From assembly GCF_008304605.1 (NCBI RefSeq), contig NZ_PIJY01000021.1, forward strand, positions 1 to 64,000: a stretch of 64,000 nt of DNA, read 5' to 3'. The notes under the pieces were generated by a model. It searched no databases. It was not told the origin of the DNA and saw nothing but the letters and a program-made list of their open reading frames with translations. Origin of the DNA: Oceanobacillus polygoni. GTDB lineage: Bacteria > Bacillota > Bacilli > Bacillales > Amphibacillaceae. Both the position numbers and the translations under genes were made by a program. This document shows positions 43,250-53,284 of the stretch, piece by piece (the stretch's first letter is position 1; every line of letters begins with the position of its first letter).

Positions 43250-44393
43250 TTGATTCTCCTCCTTTTGGTTGGTTCACCTGTATTATATAACACGGTTATA
43301 AAGTTAGGTTTACCGGAGTATAAAATTGCTGTAACAAAAAATATGAGATATGTCGTAGTTAGAAATACTGGATTTGGTAGATTTATTATCAAAAATAGCG
43401 GTATAAAAGAAACTAACGACATCTAAAAGTTTCCAAGTAAATAAGTGCTTGCTCTGTTTTTCAGCGTTTCATGAATGGAACGCAGCAGATTTGATTATCG
43501 GGGGTAGCTCACAGCTAAAAAAATTATCACGCTCTACATGCAGATTGATCGAGAAAAGTCATGTAGAAATGAATAAAACAGAGCATCGATATTCAATTCT
43601 GACAGCTATAACCCCTAAGTAAATTGATAAGTATGTCTGAATTGTAACTTTCTAAACTATGTTAAATATCTAGTTTGTTTTTATTAGAATAGTGAGTTGC
43701 TAGAACAAATGAAGTTCATGTAGTTCATTGTTTTTAGTGGCATTTTTTGATATTAAAAGAAGCATATAGGATGAATAGTCTCAGATGTTGTGAAGTTTAC
43801 AGCTAGAGAGAAACTTTTCTTGAACGAAAGAAAACCACCCCGCGCCGTCACAGCAAAAGGTTGGTTCTCAAAACAAATAATTTTTTTGACAACCATCACC
43901 CTAACGGTAGAGGTTGCAGAGAGAAGTGTTAGCGCACTTCTCTCTATATCTGTATCCATTAGACATGAATTTATTCCAGGCTTCTAGATTTAAGTGATTC
44001 GGAGATTGCCCATACTCCATCTAAAAGTAACATAAATAGTCTCTACATAATAAACATCAAAAGTTGTATGTGATTTTGTAGAAGTAGCTCTAAAGTATTG
44101 AGAAAATCAATGATTAACCTTAATTACAGTTCTTGTTTCCAAAGTCCTCCGATACCTATTTATGAAAATCCAATCCAAAAACCCTGCCCACAATGTATGG
44201 CCCCCATAAGGTCATACATAAATGAAAAAACACTTGCGACCATCTCCTAATAACTTTAAACCTCGTTGGTCAGCAACGTTCGGCCGGAGTAACTTCTTGA
44301 ACCATGATTGTTTCCATCTCTTTACCTATGGTTTGCTTTCGCCTAATAAATGATTTTTCAAAAGCATCAGGGTTTATTATTAATCTCACCTGA
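43250..44393. other. 1.1-kb intergenic region with a strong hairpin
   Basis: Many stops are present in all frames and I could support no gene. One clear hairpin, AGAGAGAAGTG (43918-43928) with CACTTCTCTCT (43935-43945), may be the terminator of a lost gene. The GC-richer stretch 43835-43860 is isolated. Confidence 0.4.
43918..43945. terminator. Orphan 11-bp hairpin
   Basis: This is a perfect 11-bp stem with a TTAGCG loop and only a weak downstream T content. No adjacent gene is assigned to it. Confidence 0.5.
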
Positions 44394-45842
44394 TTATTTC
44401 TTATTCGCTTCATACACTTTCAACAATTTCCCTTTTACTTTCGTATGCTTCATCGTTTCCAACACAAGTGGCCCTTTTCCATTTAGTATTTCCACGAAGG
44501 ATACCGTATCTTGGATTGTAATAATACCAATATCCTCTACTGCAACACCATCTATTTTTGCAATTGTGCCAACGAAATCAACTGCTCGAAGCTTTTTTTT
44601 CTTTCCGCCATTAAAATATAACTTCATGATTTGTTTATTTAGTTGTTCACTTTTAGACTTTTTTAAGATTGGTCGCTTGTTCATTTTTTCCTTAAAAGCA
44701 GATTTATTACGTGTAACGTCTTCCATTGCCGGTACATGCTTCGCTGGAATTGTAAAACCAATATATTCTTCTATTTCATTCAAAAAGCGGTCTTCAAATG
44801 GCGTTACCAAGGTAATCGCTTTTCCGCTCAAGCCTGCTCGTGCCGTTCTTCCAGTTCGGTGGACATAGCTTTCTTTTTCTAATGGGATATCATAATTAAT
44901 GACATGGGTAATATTCTCAATATCAATTCCTCTTGCAGCCACATCGGTCGCAATTAAATAACGGAATTCTCCCTTTTTAAAATCATTCATGACTGCTAAA
45001 CGATCGTCTTGTTCCATGCCGCCATGGATTTTATCGCTGCTGTAGCCTGAATCGGTTAATTCATCACACAGCATATCGACTCTATCTTTTGTTCGACAAA
45101 AAATGATGCAGCTATCTGGATTTTCTACAATCGTTATGTCTTTAAGCAAGGAGAGTTTGTCTTGTTCACGAACGTTATAAAGAAAATGTTCGATTTTATC
45201 CGTCGTCATTCCAGAAGCTTTTATTTCAATATCAATCGGGTCTTTCATATACTTCTGTGCTAAGCTTTTTACTGCTTCTGGTAGGGTAGCCGAGAATAAC
45301 AGAGTTACTCTTTCTTTAGGTAACTTATTAATAATCGCTTTTACTTGTTCAATAAATCCCATATTCAACATTTCGTCTGCTTCATCAATAACAAGATAGC
45401 GAATCTTATCGAGGGAAAGTGTACCTCTTTCAATATGATCAAATACACGTCCTGGGGTACCAACTACTACATGGTTTTTTTGTTTCAATTCGGTCTTTTG
45501 AATGGCAATCGGCTGTTTGCCGTAAATGGCTGTTGCCTTAATCCGTTTAAACCTTCCTATATTGGTCAAGTCATCCGTCACTTGGACAGCGAGTTCTCTT
45601 GTTGGGGTTAAGACAAGTGCCTGTGGTTTATTTTCGAGCCAATCGACTAGTTCACAGATTGGAATCCCGTAAGAAGCTGTCTTCCCACTTCCAGTTTGCG
45701 ATTTCGCAACGAGATCTTTCTTCTCTAACACAAGTGGAATAACCTTGCTTTGCACCTCTGTTGGCTTTTCGTAACCTAAACTTTTTAGTGCATTCATTAT
45801 GTCTTCGCTTAGTTTATAATCGGTGAAACGTATCTCTGTCAT
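44394..45842 (-). CDS. dbpA: DEAD-box RNA helicase with 23S-binding domain
   Basis: This 482-residue ATP-dependent RNA helicase is of the DbpA/YxiN type, which binds hairpin 92 of 23S rRNA and helps large-subunit assembly. Motifs in order are the Q motif region ([11 protein letters not shown]), Walker [11 protein letters not shown] (about 46-55), [18 protein letters not shown] (about 150), [24 protein letters not shown] and [10 protein letters not shown]. The C-terminal DbpA RNA-binding domain (about 405-480) begins [19 protein letters not shown]. The length is normal. The ATG at 45842 follows AGAGGTTAAC. Confidence 0.93.
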   Translation of the reverse strand: MTEIRFTDYKLSEDIMNALKSLGYEKPTEVQSKVIPLVLEKKDLVAKSQTGSGKTASYGIPICELVDWLENKPQALVLTPTRELAVQVTDDLTNIGRFKRIKATAIYGKQPIAIQKTELKQKNHVVVGTPGRVFDHIERGTLSLDKIRYLVIDEADEMLNMGFIEQVKAIINKLPKERVTLLFSATLPEAVKSLAQKYMKDPIDIEIKASGMTTDKIEHFLYNVREQDKLSLLKDITIVENPDSCIIFCRTKDRVDMLCDELTDSGYSSDKIHGGMEQDDRLAVMNDFKKGEFRYLIATDVAARGIDIENITHVINYDIPLEKESYVHRTGRTARAGLSGKAITLVTPFEDRFLNEIEEYIGFTIPAKHVPAMEDVTRNKSAFKEKMNKRPILKKSKSEQLNKQIMKLYFNGGKKKKLRAVDFVGTIAKIDGVAVEDIGIITIQDTVSFVEILNGKGPLVLETMKHTKVKGKLLKVYEANKK

Positions 45843-46070
45843 TTGTTAACCTCTTTTATGTTATTTTTTCTTATATTTCCGTTCTTAGTATGACTTAAAG
45901 ACCAGTATATCATGAAACATTAACATCGGGTGCCTGTCACTTCCCGGCTCGGATCAGGTTGAATATTAAGTTATTGATTGGTAGCAGCAAAAACAATTAA
46001 AAATATAGATAGCTAAATGTAACAAAAACATATTATAATAAGAGTATCACGCACGAAGAGGAGACAATAC

Positions 46071-46244
46071 ATGTCCAACGAAAAAAAGCTTAGTACCAGA
46101 GAGATTGTACAGCAGCAACTGGAACGAAAAAAACAAGCGCAAGCAAACAATAGAAACACCCAAAATGGCAAAGGCTCAGCAAAGCATATGCAAAGCCAAC
46201 TCGCGAAGAAACCGAGTGTCACCCGCCGTAAAATGGGAAGTTAA
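46071..46244 (+). CDS. Small basic protein, unrecognised
   Basis: This is a 57-residue protein rich in K, Q, N and R (starts MSNEKKLSTREIVQQQLERK, ends VTRRKMGS). GAGGAG lies 7-8 bases before the ATG, and a good terminator follows, so it is likely expressed. It is probably disordered or a helix-forming nucleic-acid binder. I do not recognise the family. Confidence 0.6.
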   Translation: MSNEKKLSTREIVQQQLERKKQAQANNRNTQNGKGSAKHMQSQLAKKPSVTRRKMGS

Positions 46245-46258
46245 TAACTGATTTAGAG

Positions 46259-46290
46259 AGTACCGTTTCTATATAAACGGTACTTTTTTC
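46259..46290 (+). terminator. Terminator of the small basic protein gene
   Basis: AGTACCGTTT (46259-46268) pairs with AAACGGTACT (46275-46284), followed by TTTTTT. Confidence 0.9.
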
Positions 46291-46351
46291 TGTTTTCACA
46301 GATTCTGCTCTAAGACGCTACTGCTTTTAATGTATACAAATAAAAAATGAC

Positions 46352-46543
46352 CTACCTATTAGGTAAGTCAAGTTCCCGATATGCATCCTGATATTTTCCG
46401 CCTGAAGCAACCTCATTATGGTACAAAGCCTTAAGCGCAAAGGTCTTTTCAAGATCATGTTCTTTCATTATACTTTTTAGCTTTTCTTGTAATTCTTCAT
46501 TATTTTTAACTAGTTTTTTCATGTGAGATGTATAATATTTCAT
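46352..46543 (-). CDS. Small helical protein, unrecognised
   Basis: This 63-residue, charged, mostly helical protein has KNNEELQEKLKSIMKEHDLE near the middle and ends in ELDLPNR. AAGGAG and TAAGGT sequences precede the ATG. There is no recognisable family, and it stands alone, convergent with the 46071 gene. Confidence 0.5.
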   Translation of the reverse strand: MKYYTSHMKKLVKNNEELQEKLKSIMKEHDLEKTFALKALYHNEVASGGKYQDAYRELDLPNR

Positions 46544-46899
46544 CTGCTACCTTAACTCCTTTTGTATCCAATTGTTCAGTAAGTATAGCACTCATACTGT
46601 GTAATTGCATGATTGCCTAATAATTGCTTACACAACCTTTGATTTAAGGAGCTTGTAATTACCTATTAAAAGAGAAGATTTCCAAGTGATCAGCACTATT
46701 AAACGATGAGCAGAGATTTGTTGATAGGTAGGGGAGAAAGCAGTGAACCTTCTTGGGAAAAACCGAATTTAGTCATTGATGGAAAATCATATTCCTAGGA
46801 TGAATGTACCTGATTGATATTAATAATAGAGAGTCATATCCAGTTACTATTAACAGCCTGTTCCCGTGCTCCTCCAATACCTGTTTATGATTATCAAAA
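46544..46899. other. Intergenic region, nothing identified
   Basis: 356 AT-rich bases with no supported frame or site. Confidence 0.4.
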
Positions 46900-46927
46900 A
46901 AACCTCGCCCACTAACGGACGAGGTTT
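46900..46927 (-). terminator. Terminator of the YeeE/YedE gene
   Basis: On the minus strand AAACCTCGTCC pairs with GGGCGAGGTTT, followed by TTTT; the stem covers the last bases before the gene's stop side. Confidence 0.85.
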
Positions 46928-46930
46928 TTC

Positions 46931-48184
46931 CTAACAAAATAAATCATTCTTCTTCGGATTGTTTAATCCAAATAACGGTCTAATAAATAAGGCAACCCCT
47001 GTGCCAAGCATTGCCATAACCATCCATACCCAACCGTGCAAGCTAAACGATGCAATACCACCGAAGTATGCACCAATATTACAACCAAAGGCAAGACGTG
47101 AGCCATATCCCATTAATAACCCACCGACAATAGCGGCACTGGCAGGACCAACTTTTAGTTTTTTAGGTTTGAAGTTACCTTGTGCAGTTGCGGCAATGAA
47201 GGCACCTAAGATAATTCCAAAGTTCATTACACTTGTAGAGTCAGCTAAAACACTTTGGCTCAGTGCCATGCCATTTGCCCCTTGGAAATATCCCCATGAA
47301 GCAACGTCGACACCAACGAAATCCAGTGCTTTTCCACCCCATAAAGCAAAGGCAGATGTGATTCCCCATGGCTGTCCACGGACAGCTAGTGTCAGAGCAT
47401 TTAAGATTGCTAGAATAATTCCAGCTGCAATTAGTGGCCATGCACCTCGAAAGATTTTCTTCCATCCGCTTGTTGTCGCGAGCGGCTTCATCATCGGAGG
47501 ATTCTTTCGCTTCGCAAATTGAACGAGAATAAAGTAAATCACTACGAACATAATTATTTGTACAATCCAAGCTCCACCATATCCTAGGCTTGTAGATGTA
47601 GCCAGGGAGAATGGCTCAAGCGACGGTGTGCTCATCCAAAATGGAAAATGAAGTGCGCCAACTGTTGATCCGATGATAAAGGCTGTCAATGTAAGAATCA
47701 TCGAAGTGGAACCACCACCGAGATTATATAGTGTTCCAGAGGCACAGCCGTTTCCTAGCTGCATGCCAATACCAAATATAAACGAACCAAATATAACACT
47801 CATCCCTACTGGCGAAACATATCCTGCGGGATCGGCTCCAGTAAATGAAAATCCAGTACTCAGAATGATGGCAAATAATGTGGTTGCAACCATGAGCATA
47901 ATCATATGTGCCTGGAGCCCCTGTGTATTTCCAACGGACATAAGTCGTCTGAATGCGGATGTAAATCCAAAGCGGGCCTGCAATAAAGTTACACCCAATG
48001 CAATTCCTATTATATAAAGCACTCCTTGAACGATATTGGTAGTGCTAACAATCGTAATCAATAAGATAACTGCAGCGATAATTCCGAGTGTTAAAAATGG
48101 TTTTTGGACAGGCTGCAGTTCTTTAATAGCGGTTGTTGGATGTTTCATCCATGTCTTTGGTGATTCAGCTACCTGCTGTTCCAA
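46931..48184 (-). CDS. YeeE/YedE family transporter (thiosulfate/sulfur uptake type)
   Basis: This 417-residue membrane protein has about 10-12 helices and the duplicated cysteine motifs of the family: GMQLGNGCASGTLYNLGGG (about 144-162) and SRLAFGCNIGAYFGG (about 363-377). In characterised members (TsuA) these cysteines relay thiosulfate through the membrane. The partner TsuB/TusA-like protein often found next to it is not present here. GGAGG precedes the ATG at 48184. A sulfur-compound transport role is from family knowledge. Confidence 0.88.
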   Translation of the reverse strand: MEQQVAESPKTWMKHPTTAIKELQPVQKPFLTLGIIAAVILLITIVSTTNIVQGVLYIIGIALGVTLLQARFGFTSAFRRLMSVGNTQGLQAHMIMLMVATTLFAIILSTGFSFTGADPAGYVSPVGMSVIFGSFIFGIGMQLGNGCASGTLYNLGGGSTSMILTLTAFIIGSTVGALHFPFWMSTPSLEPFSLATSTSLGYGGAWIVQIIMFVVIYFILVQFAKRKNPPMMKPLATTSGWKKIFRGAWPLIAAGIILAILNALTLAVRGQPWGITSAFALWGGKALDFVGVDVASWGYFQGANGMALSQSVLADSTSVMNFGIILGAFIAATAQGNFKPKKLKVGPASAAIVGGLLMGYGSRLAFGCNIGAYFGGIASFSLHGWVWMVMAMLGTGVALFIRPLFGLNNPKKNDLFC

Positions 48185-48614
48185 GTTGAAAACCTCCTTA
48201 TTCCTATTAAAATAATAGGGTTTATGAGTAATAAGTTTATAAGAAATAGGGAGGTTTGTAAAGGTGTTGGATTTGATTAACGCTTACGATGTCTATTTAG
48301 ACAGGAGATTCTGATAATCCGACTACCATGAGAAAGTGCAAAAAAGTTAAAATGGTGCGTAGACAACAAATGAATTAATTATAGAACAAGTAAAAGTAGG
48401 GTGAGAAAAGAGGATAGTTATAAAAACGTTTGTTACAATTTCAAATTTTAAAGGTGAATATCTGGACGGTGTTAAAGGAAAATCTAAACCATATGAAGCA
48501 TGGAAATACTTTAAAGAAGAGGATGAACAATCCAACAGAGCCCGTTTCCCTCTTTCGTTTTGCACTAAAATCATTTATAATTACCTCAATGCTTTTAAAG
48601 GGAGAGTTGAAAAA
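48185..48614. other. Region with an open frame lacking a start
   Basis: The frame of the next gene is open back to a TGA at about 48402 but has no ATG, GTG or TTG in that stretch. It would read TFVTISNFKGEYLDGVKGKS and so on. It may be the 5' part of a longer gene that has lost its start, or an unrelated open stretch. Confidence 0.3.
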
Positions 48615-48845
48615 ATGAAACCAATTAAGATTGAACAAGAAGGGCTTAAAGAAGCAATTAAAAGTGGAAAAACTTACATTCAAGTCGGTAACAAAAAATT
48701 TTTATTAGTGGAGGTTGAAGAAGTAAACAAAAACGATTTTTATGTAGTATCAGATAAAGAAGAGGAAACAAAGTTATTAGAAGCATTAAATAAATATAAT
48801 CCGATTTTATCTGAAGAAGAAATGAATAAATCGTTAAGGAGATAG
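48615..48845 (+). CDS. Putative antitoxin-like small protein
   Basis: This 76-residue protein has short beta-like segments (KTYIQVGNKKFLLVEVEEV, about 19-37) and a helical acidic C-terminus ending ILSEEEMNKSLRR, a tail common in Phd/RelB-type antitoxins. GGGAGAG lies 8-9 bases before the ATG. It lies 13 bases before a frame with RelE/ParE-like features, so a type II toxin-antitoxin pair is plausible. Family identity is not certain. Confidence 0.45.
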   Translation: MKPIKIEQEGLKEAIKSGKTYIQVGNKKFLLVEVEEVNKNDFYVVSDKEEETKLLEALNKYNPILSEEEMNKSLRR

Positions 48846-48858
48846 CAATGGATGTACT

Positions 48859-49152
48859 TTGCGGAAATCAGCTATTGAATCCTTATTAGAATTAGATCGA
48901 CGGAGGGAAACTTTTGAACTCCCACCACTAGCAACACACCTTAAACATACAATCCACGCATATTTCCAAGAACAAGATTTCACTTTTCATATTCCTGGTC
49001 AACAAGTTATCATTCATAAATTGCCAGTTGATCTGCGAATGGTGTTTATATCAATTGGGAAATCTGCCCCTTATAAAGTTTTCTACAGAATAACCTCTCA
49101 GAACATTGAAGTGTTTTTAATCCGTCACCCATATCAGAAGCCCCTAGATTAA
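48859..49152 (+). CDS. Putative RelE/ParE-like toxin, possibly damaged at the start
   Basis: This frame of 97 codons begins at TTG 48859. The C-terminal half, PYKVFYRITSQNIEVFLIRH, has the beta-hairpin pattern of RelE/ParE toxins (V-F-Y-R-I ... V-x-x-I-R-H). The start region is odd: a better start, ATG 48848, is in another frame, and the third frame reads YFAEISY there, so one or two frameshifts may have hit the first ten codons. It follows the possible antitoxin directly. Confidence 0.4.
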   Translation: MRKSAIESLLELDRRRETFELPPLATHLKHTIHAYFQEQDFTFHIPGQQVIIHKLPVDLRMVFISIGKSAPYKVFYRITSQNIEVFLIRHPYQKPLD

Positions 49153-49429
49153 TCCCTCATTATATTGATGAAATTCAATCAATCACCAGTAGTTCCGGTA
49201 TTAGTAGGTACGATTCGAAAAGAAAGCTTTTAGATGCCAATATCTCTATATAATAGTTTTCTTCATAATTGTTCTTATATTTGATAATATATAGGATGTT
49301 ACATTTTTATAAGCTATGAATAAATCAAGTAGAGAAATTGATTTAATACAATAAATCGTACCCAAACGTATAATCCGCAAATTTGCGGAAATGGGACCAA
49401 CATAATATAAATAGAAAAGGAAGATTTCG

Positions 49430-49882
49430 ATGTATAAAACCCTTTCCTGGGCAGCCGTTATCCTCTGGATGGGGTTAATTTTTTACTTATCACATCAACC
49501 TGCTGCAGCGTCTAGTGAACTTAGTTCAGGAGTTACAGAAATAGTGTTAAGGATAATAGAAAAAGTTGTTCCAAATGAGGATTTAGATGTTAGCAGCATT
49601 CACCATCTCATCCGAAAGAACGCTCACTTCTTCATTTATTTTTTCCTCGGAATGCTCGTACTTCATGCATTAAGAACGAGCAAAGACACAAGATACCAAA
49701 CAATCGGGTTGGCGTTACTCTTCTGTGTGCTATATGCAATTTCAGATGAAATTCACCAGCTTTTTATTCCAGGCAGAGGCGCTCAAGTGAAGGATGTGCT
49801 TATTGATAGTGCAGGCGCGGGCGTTGGGATAGTTGGATATCTGGTGTTAAGTCGATTGATAAATCCTGCCCGCAGGACATGA
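49430..49882 (+). CDS. VanZ-family membrane protein
   Basis: This 150-residue protein has four hydrophobic segments. Family stretches are MGLIFYLSHQPAAASSELS (about 14-32), RKNAHFFIYFFLGMLVLHAL, and YAISDEIHQLFIPGRGAQVK with D-V-L-I-D-S-A-G after it. This matches VanZ-like proteins better than the gene at 13510. AAAAGGAAG precedes the ATG. The function in non-resistance bacteria is not established. It lies 86 bases before an LCP gene. Confidence 0.85.
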   Translation: MYKTLSWAAVILWMGLIFYLSHQPAAASSELSSGVTEIVLRIIEKVVPNEDLDVSSIHHLIRKNAHFFIYFFLGMLVLHALRTSKDTRYQTIGLALLFCVLYAISDEIHQLFIPGRGAQVKDVLIDSAGAGVGIVGYLVLSRLINPARRT

Positions 49883-49968
49883 TTGCAGGCAGGATTATAG
49901 TTTGGTAGGATGGTTGCAAGAGTTAGCGTAAAAGAAATAAATTAGATTCTGAAAGAGGTAAACAGATC

Positions 49969-50892
49969 ATGAGTAGAAAATCAAACCGCAGAAAATCTAG
50001 CAAGCTATGGTTGAAAATCCCCTTGATTCTTATCGGGGTGCTTATCCTCGGAGTCGGGGCATATGCGTTTACCATTTATAATAACGCTGCTAAAACAGTA
50101 AACGAAAAAATGCATGAGCCCGTAGAGTCCATTGATCGGGAAACAACGAAAAAGAAAATGAAAGAAACGGAACAGTTGAATATATTATTGTTAGGAATTG
50201 ATTCCGAGCAAGGGACAAGCGGCCGATCTGATGCAATGATGGTTCTATCACTTAATCCAACAGACGACTCGATGAAGCTAATTAGTATCCCAAGAGATAC
50301 GAGAACAACTATCGCCGGTAAAGGAATTGAAGATAAGATAAATCACGCTCACGCATTTGGCGGTACAGAAATGTCTATAGAAACCATTGAAAATTTCTTG
50401 GATATTGAGCTAGATTATTATGTTCGAATGAACATGGATGGTCTTTCAGAGCTGGTAGATGAACTCGGAACGATTACAGTAGATAATGAGATTGCTTGGA
50501 ATGATCATACATATGACTTTAATGTTGGCCCAGTTGAACTCGATGGCGATCAAACAATGGCTTACGTTCGAATGCGCAAGCAAGACCCAAACGGTGATTT
50601 TGGCCGAACATCTAGACAAAGACAAGTGATTGAAGGCATTATTAACAAAGGAGCTTCTGTTGGTTCCGTTACAAAAATCAACAGCACAATCGATGTTTTA
50701 GGTAATAACATGGCAACAAATCTGGATTTTGATGATATGAAGAAACTATTATCCGGATATAAAAATACAAGAAAGAATATTGAAAGCTATCAGCTGCAAG
50801 GGGACGGAACGACGATTGATGGCGTTTATTATTTGATTGTATCGGGTGAGGAGATTGAGAAGGTGAGAGGGATGATTGAGGGAGAGGTTTAG
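49969..50892 (+). CDS. LytR-CpsA-Psr (LCP) family glycopolymer ligase
   Basis: This 307-residue membrane-anchored enzyme attaches wall teichoic acid or other anionic polymers to peptidoglycan. It has a basic cytoplasmic start, one membrane helix (LKIPLILIGVLILGVGAYAF, about 15-34), then the extracellular catalytic domain. Conserved residues appear in LNILLLGIDSEQGTSGRSD, LISIPRDTRTTI (Arg-Asp pair), KINHAHAFGG and the final R-x-x-R-Q stretch (GRTSRQRQVIEG). It is one of the usual several Bacillaceae paralogues (TagU-like). AGAGGTAAA precedes the ATG. Confidence 0.9.
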   Translation: MSRKSNRRKSSKLWLKIPLILIGVLILGVGAYAFTIYNNAAKTVNEKMHEPVESIDRETTKKKMKETEQLNILLLGIDSEQGTSGRSDAMMVLSLNPTDDSMKLISIPRDTRTTIAGKGIEDKINHAHAFGGTEMSIETIENFLDIELDYYVRMNMDGLSELVDELGTITVDNEIAWNDHTYDFNVGPVELDGDQTMAYVRMRKQDPNGDFGRTSRQRQVIEGIINKGASVGSVTKINSTIDVLGNNMATNLDFDDMKKLLSGYKNTRKNIESYQLQGDGTTIDGVYYLIVSGEEIEKVRGMIEGEV

Positions 50893-51017
50893 GATAGAAG
50901 GAATTTATTAATTTAGGTTTATACTTCTGATAGGTTAGTGGGAACATTTAAAAGGGGATTGCTTTTTTTGAAAAGAAGGGCAATCCTTTATTGTTGTAAT
51001 CTCGGTTCATTAAAACG

Positions 51018-51053
51018 GTAAACGACCACTTGTTTTAATAAGTGGTCGTTTAC
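51018..51053. terminator. 14-bp hairpin between convergent genes
   Basis: GTAAACGACCACTT (51018-51031) pairs perfectly with 51040-51053. It lies between the LCP gene and the convergent AbrB-family gene and may end both transcripts, though the T-runs are weak. A second imperfect GGATTGC/GCAATCC hairpin is at about 50956-50986. Confidence 0.6.
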
Positions 51054-51157
51054 ATGTATGCTTACTATTATCCTAATATCATTTAGAGTTAGTAGTTGGT
51101 TTATTACAACAATCTAATATTCTATGTGTTTACCAATCTTGTTCGAAATATAGGGTT

Positions 51158-52204
51158 TCATCTCCCCCTAAGCTTTATTTCCCTATTTTCTGCATATGAA
51201 ATAAGGAAAGGCAGCAATAGAAAAATAGTTAATAAACGTATCGTTTGTAATGCTACTATAATAGATGGATCCAGGTTTAATGCAAACGCAGTAGATGACA
51301 TTTCTGCAGCACCTGCGGGAACGGTTCCCAATAAGCTGCTAGCATAGGATAAATGGGAAATCAGTGAGAATATAAGTGCAATCACTAAGCTAAATCCAAA
51401 TAATAATACGATTGTTTTGACCACAGCAAAGCCAAGTTGTTTTAATTGCTTAGCAGTAGCTATATCAAATTTTTGACCAATAATTGAGCCAATAATTACC
51501 TGTCCGATTATCGGAAGAAAGGTGGAGAAGTCTTCTAGGTTCATAAATTGATTGACTAGGAAACCAAGCAGCATTGCATAAATAAGCGTACCAATCGGAG
51601 CTTTGATCAGCTTCGAAAGATAAATTGAAATAAAGATAATGATTAGTATGGAAAATATTTCATAAGCGTTTAAAGGCAATAAATCTGTTGCTATCGCATT
51701 TACGGATGCTGAATGGTAATCTCTTGTTGTTCCGACAATTATTGGAATGGTTAAAACGAATAATAATATTCTTGCGGTATGGAATGCTGCAACGATTTGT
51801 TCATTTGCACCAACTTCTTTACTCATAGCGATTACTTCAGAAGCTCCACCTGGAATACAGCTAAATAAAGAAGTTTTATAATCCAAGTTGGATTTTTTAA
51901 ATAAAACTTCTGCTAGTAGAACAGAAAATAAAATCGTTAAAGGAATACTAATGAATAAAGGTAATATATAGTTTTTAATGGAGACGAAAAAACTTGTATC
52001 GACATTTATGCCTATTCCCGTACCAATAATGGCGAAGCCAATTTTAAAAATGATAGGTGTTTTTTCTACGCTTCCAAATGTGATAGAAAAAAGAATACCT
52101 GCAAATAGTGCTCCTAAGAGCCAACCTGCTGGTATATTAAAAAAATTAAATATACTACCGAATAGGAATCCGCATAGGATGATTGCAATTTTCTTATACA
52201 GCAC
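51158..52204 (-). CDS. AbrB-family transporter (ammonia monooxygenase-like membrane protein)
   Basis: This 348-residue membrane protein has about 10 helices and the duplicated loops of the AbrB/AmoA-like family: LFSCIPGGASEVIAMSKEVG (about 112-131) and LLGTVPAGAAEMSSTAFALN (about 290-309). The name reflects old annotation; it is neither the transition-state regulator AbrB nor a monooxygenase. The substrate is unknown. AGAAGGACATAG precedes the ATG region. Confidence 0.85.
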   Translation of the reverse strand: MLYKKIAIILCGFLFGSIFNFFNIPAGWLLGALFAGILFSITFGSVEKTPIIFKIGFAIIGTGIGINVDTSFFVSIKNYILPLFISIPLTILFSVLLAEVLFKKSNLDYKTSLFSCIPGGASEVIAMSKEVGANEQIVAAFHTARILLFVLTIPIIVGTTRDYHSASVNAIATDLLPLNAYEIFSILIIIFISIYLSKLIKAPIGTLIYAMLLGFLVNQFMNLEDFSTFLPIIGQVIIGSIIGQKFDIATAKQLKQLGFAVVKTIVLLFGFSLVIALIFSLISHLSYASSLLGTVPAGAAEMSSTAFALNLDPSIIVALQTIRLLTIFLLLPFLISYAENREIKLRGR

Positions 52205-52368
52205 GCTATGTCCTTCTTTCTATGGTCGCTTAAGCATACTTTTAAGCACGTATTAGTTTGTTATCTTATTTGTTGTCTCGTCTAGAGAGAAGACACCATG
52301 CAACAGGAATCCCTTTAGTAGAATTACATTAATAAATGGTACGATGTCCTCGCTCAGACAGGTTGTGA

Positions 52369-52911
52369 TTACCTATTGTTTATTCCACGTTGTAAATAGA
52401 CGATTTCTTCCGCCAGCGCTTGAATCCTTTCCGAAACGCGTTCATCTATAATTTCATCACTATCTTCATTAAAAGAATGATTGTGGACAAAGACATTACC
52501 TGTTGGAACTAATCCTTTAAAGTAAGATAGGATAGATCTCAAATGGTATTCCATTACAAGAAAATGTCTGTTTGACCATCCAGTCGCAATCATACCTGTT
52601 ACTTTATGTTTAAATGCATATTCTGGTAAGTGGTCTAACAGGTTTTTCAAAGCTCCTGAAATAGATGCTTGGTAAATGGGGGTACCGAATACGAGGAAAT
52701 CAGCAGATAAAATCTTTTGCACAACATTCCAAGTATCTTCGCTATATGCTACTAATGGGGAACCATTAAATAAATCAATTTCATAGTCCCTCAAGTCAAT
52801 TAATTCAGTCTGTACGGTTGAGTCAAGATGTTGAGCAGCGACTAGAACATCATTTACAACGATAGATGTCTTTTCACCAGCGAGTGCTCCTGATATTCCG
52901 ACTAGTTTCAT
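52369..52911 (-). CDS. NADPH-dependent FMN reductase (SsuE-like)
   Basis: This 180-residue flavodoxin-fold reductase has MKLVGISGALAGEKTSIVVN (phosphate-binding loop), FGTPIYQASISGALKNLLDH (about 77-96) and the helical C-terminus. It supplies reduced FMN, and so could serve a luciferase-type monooxygenase such as the one at 28405, although it is 23 kb away. GAGGTAG precedes the ATG. Confidence 0.85.
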   Translation of the reverse strand: MKLVGISGALAGEKTSIVVNDVLVAAQHLDSTVQTELIDLRDYEIDLFNGSPLVAYSEDTWNVVQKILSADFLVFGTPIYQASISGALKNLLDHLPEYAFKHKVTGMIATGWSNRHFLVMEYHLRSILSYFKGLVPTGNVFVHNHSFNEDSDEIIDERVSERIQALAEEIVYLQRGINNR

Positions 52912-53284
52912 CGTTTCTACCTCATTTCAATTTATTATATTGGATGTCTAGTACGAGTCTATCATTTAAGGAGAGAAGGTTCTATTCTTAGGATTAACTT
53001 GAAGGTGTTCGTAGTTACTTCTTGAATGATGTTGTGTAAAGTTACTGCATTATAATTTCCATTAAAGCTGTGAAGTATGGAGAACACGCCTAACCCATTA
53101 ATTAAAAGGAAAGTGATGGATGATTAAAACAAGGCTAAAAATCCCATTTTAAGGTGATTACATACTTTATACCCATGAAATGGAAAAAGGGGTACTAACG
53201 ATTCATTCTTCCGATTTTGTATATAAATTTTCCTAAAACTTATATATCATAAGTAGTAAATACATTGGAGGGATGAAAGGAAAA
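52912..53284. other. Intergenic region, nothing identified
   Basis: 373 bases between divergent genes. No clear operator or small gene was seen. Confidence 0.35.

Noticed and set aside
43222-43987. Short frames on both strands in the 43-44 kb gap
   Set aside because: No start signals and no recognisable protein pattern.
44140-44170. Sequence similar to 46862-46890 (CTCC-x-ATACCT-x-TTTATGA)
   Set aside because: The match is about 20 bases and imperfect, with only two copies; too little to call a repeat family.
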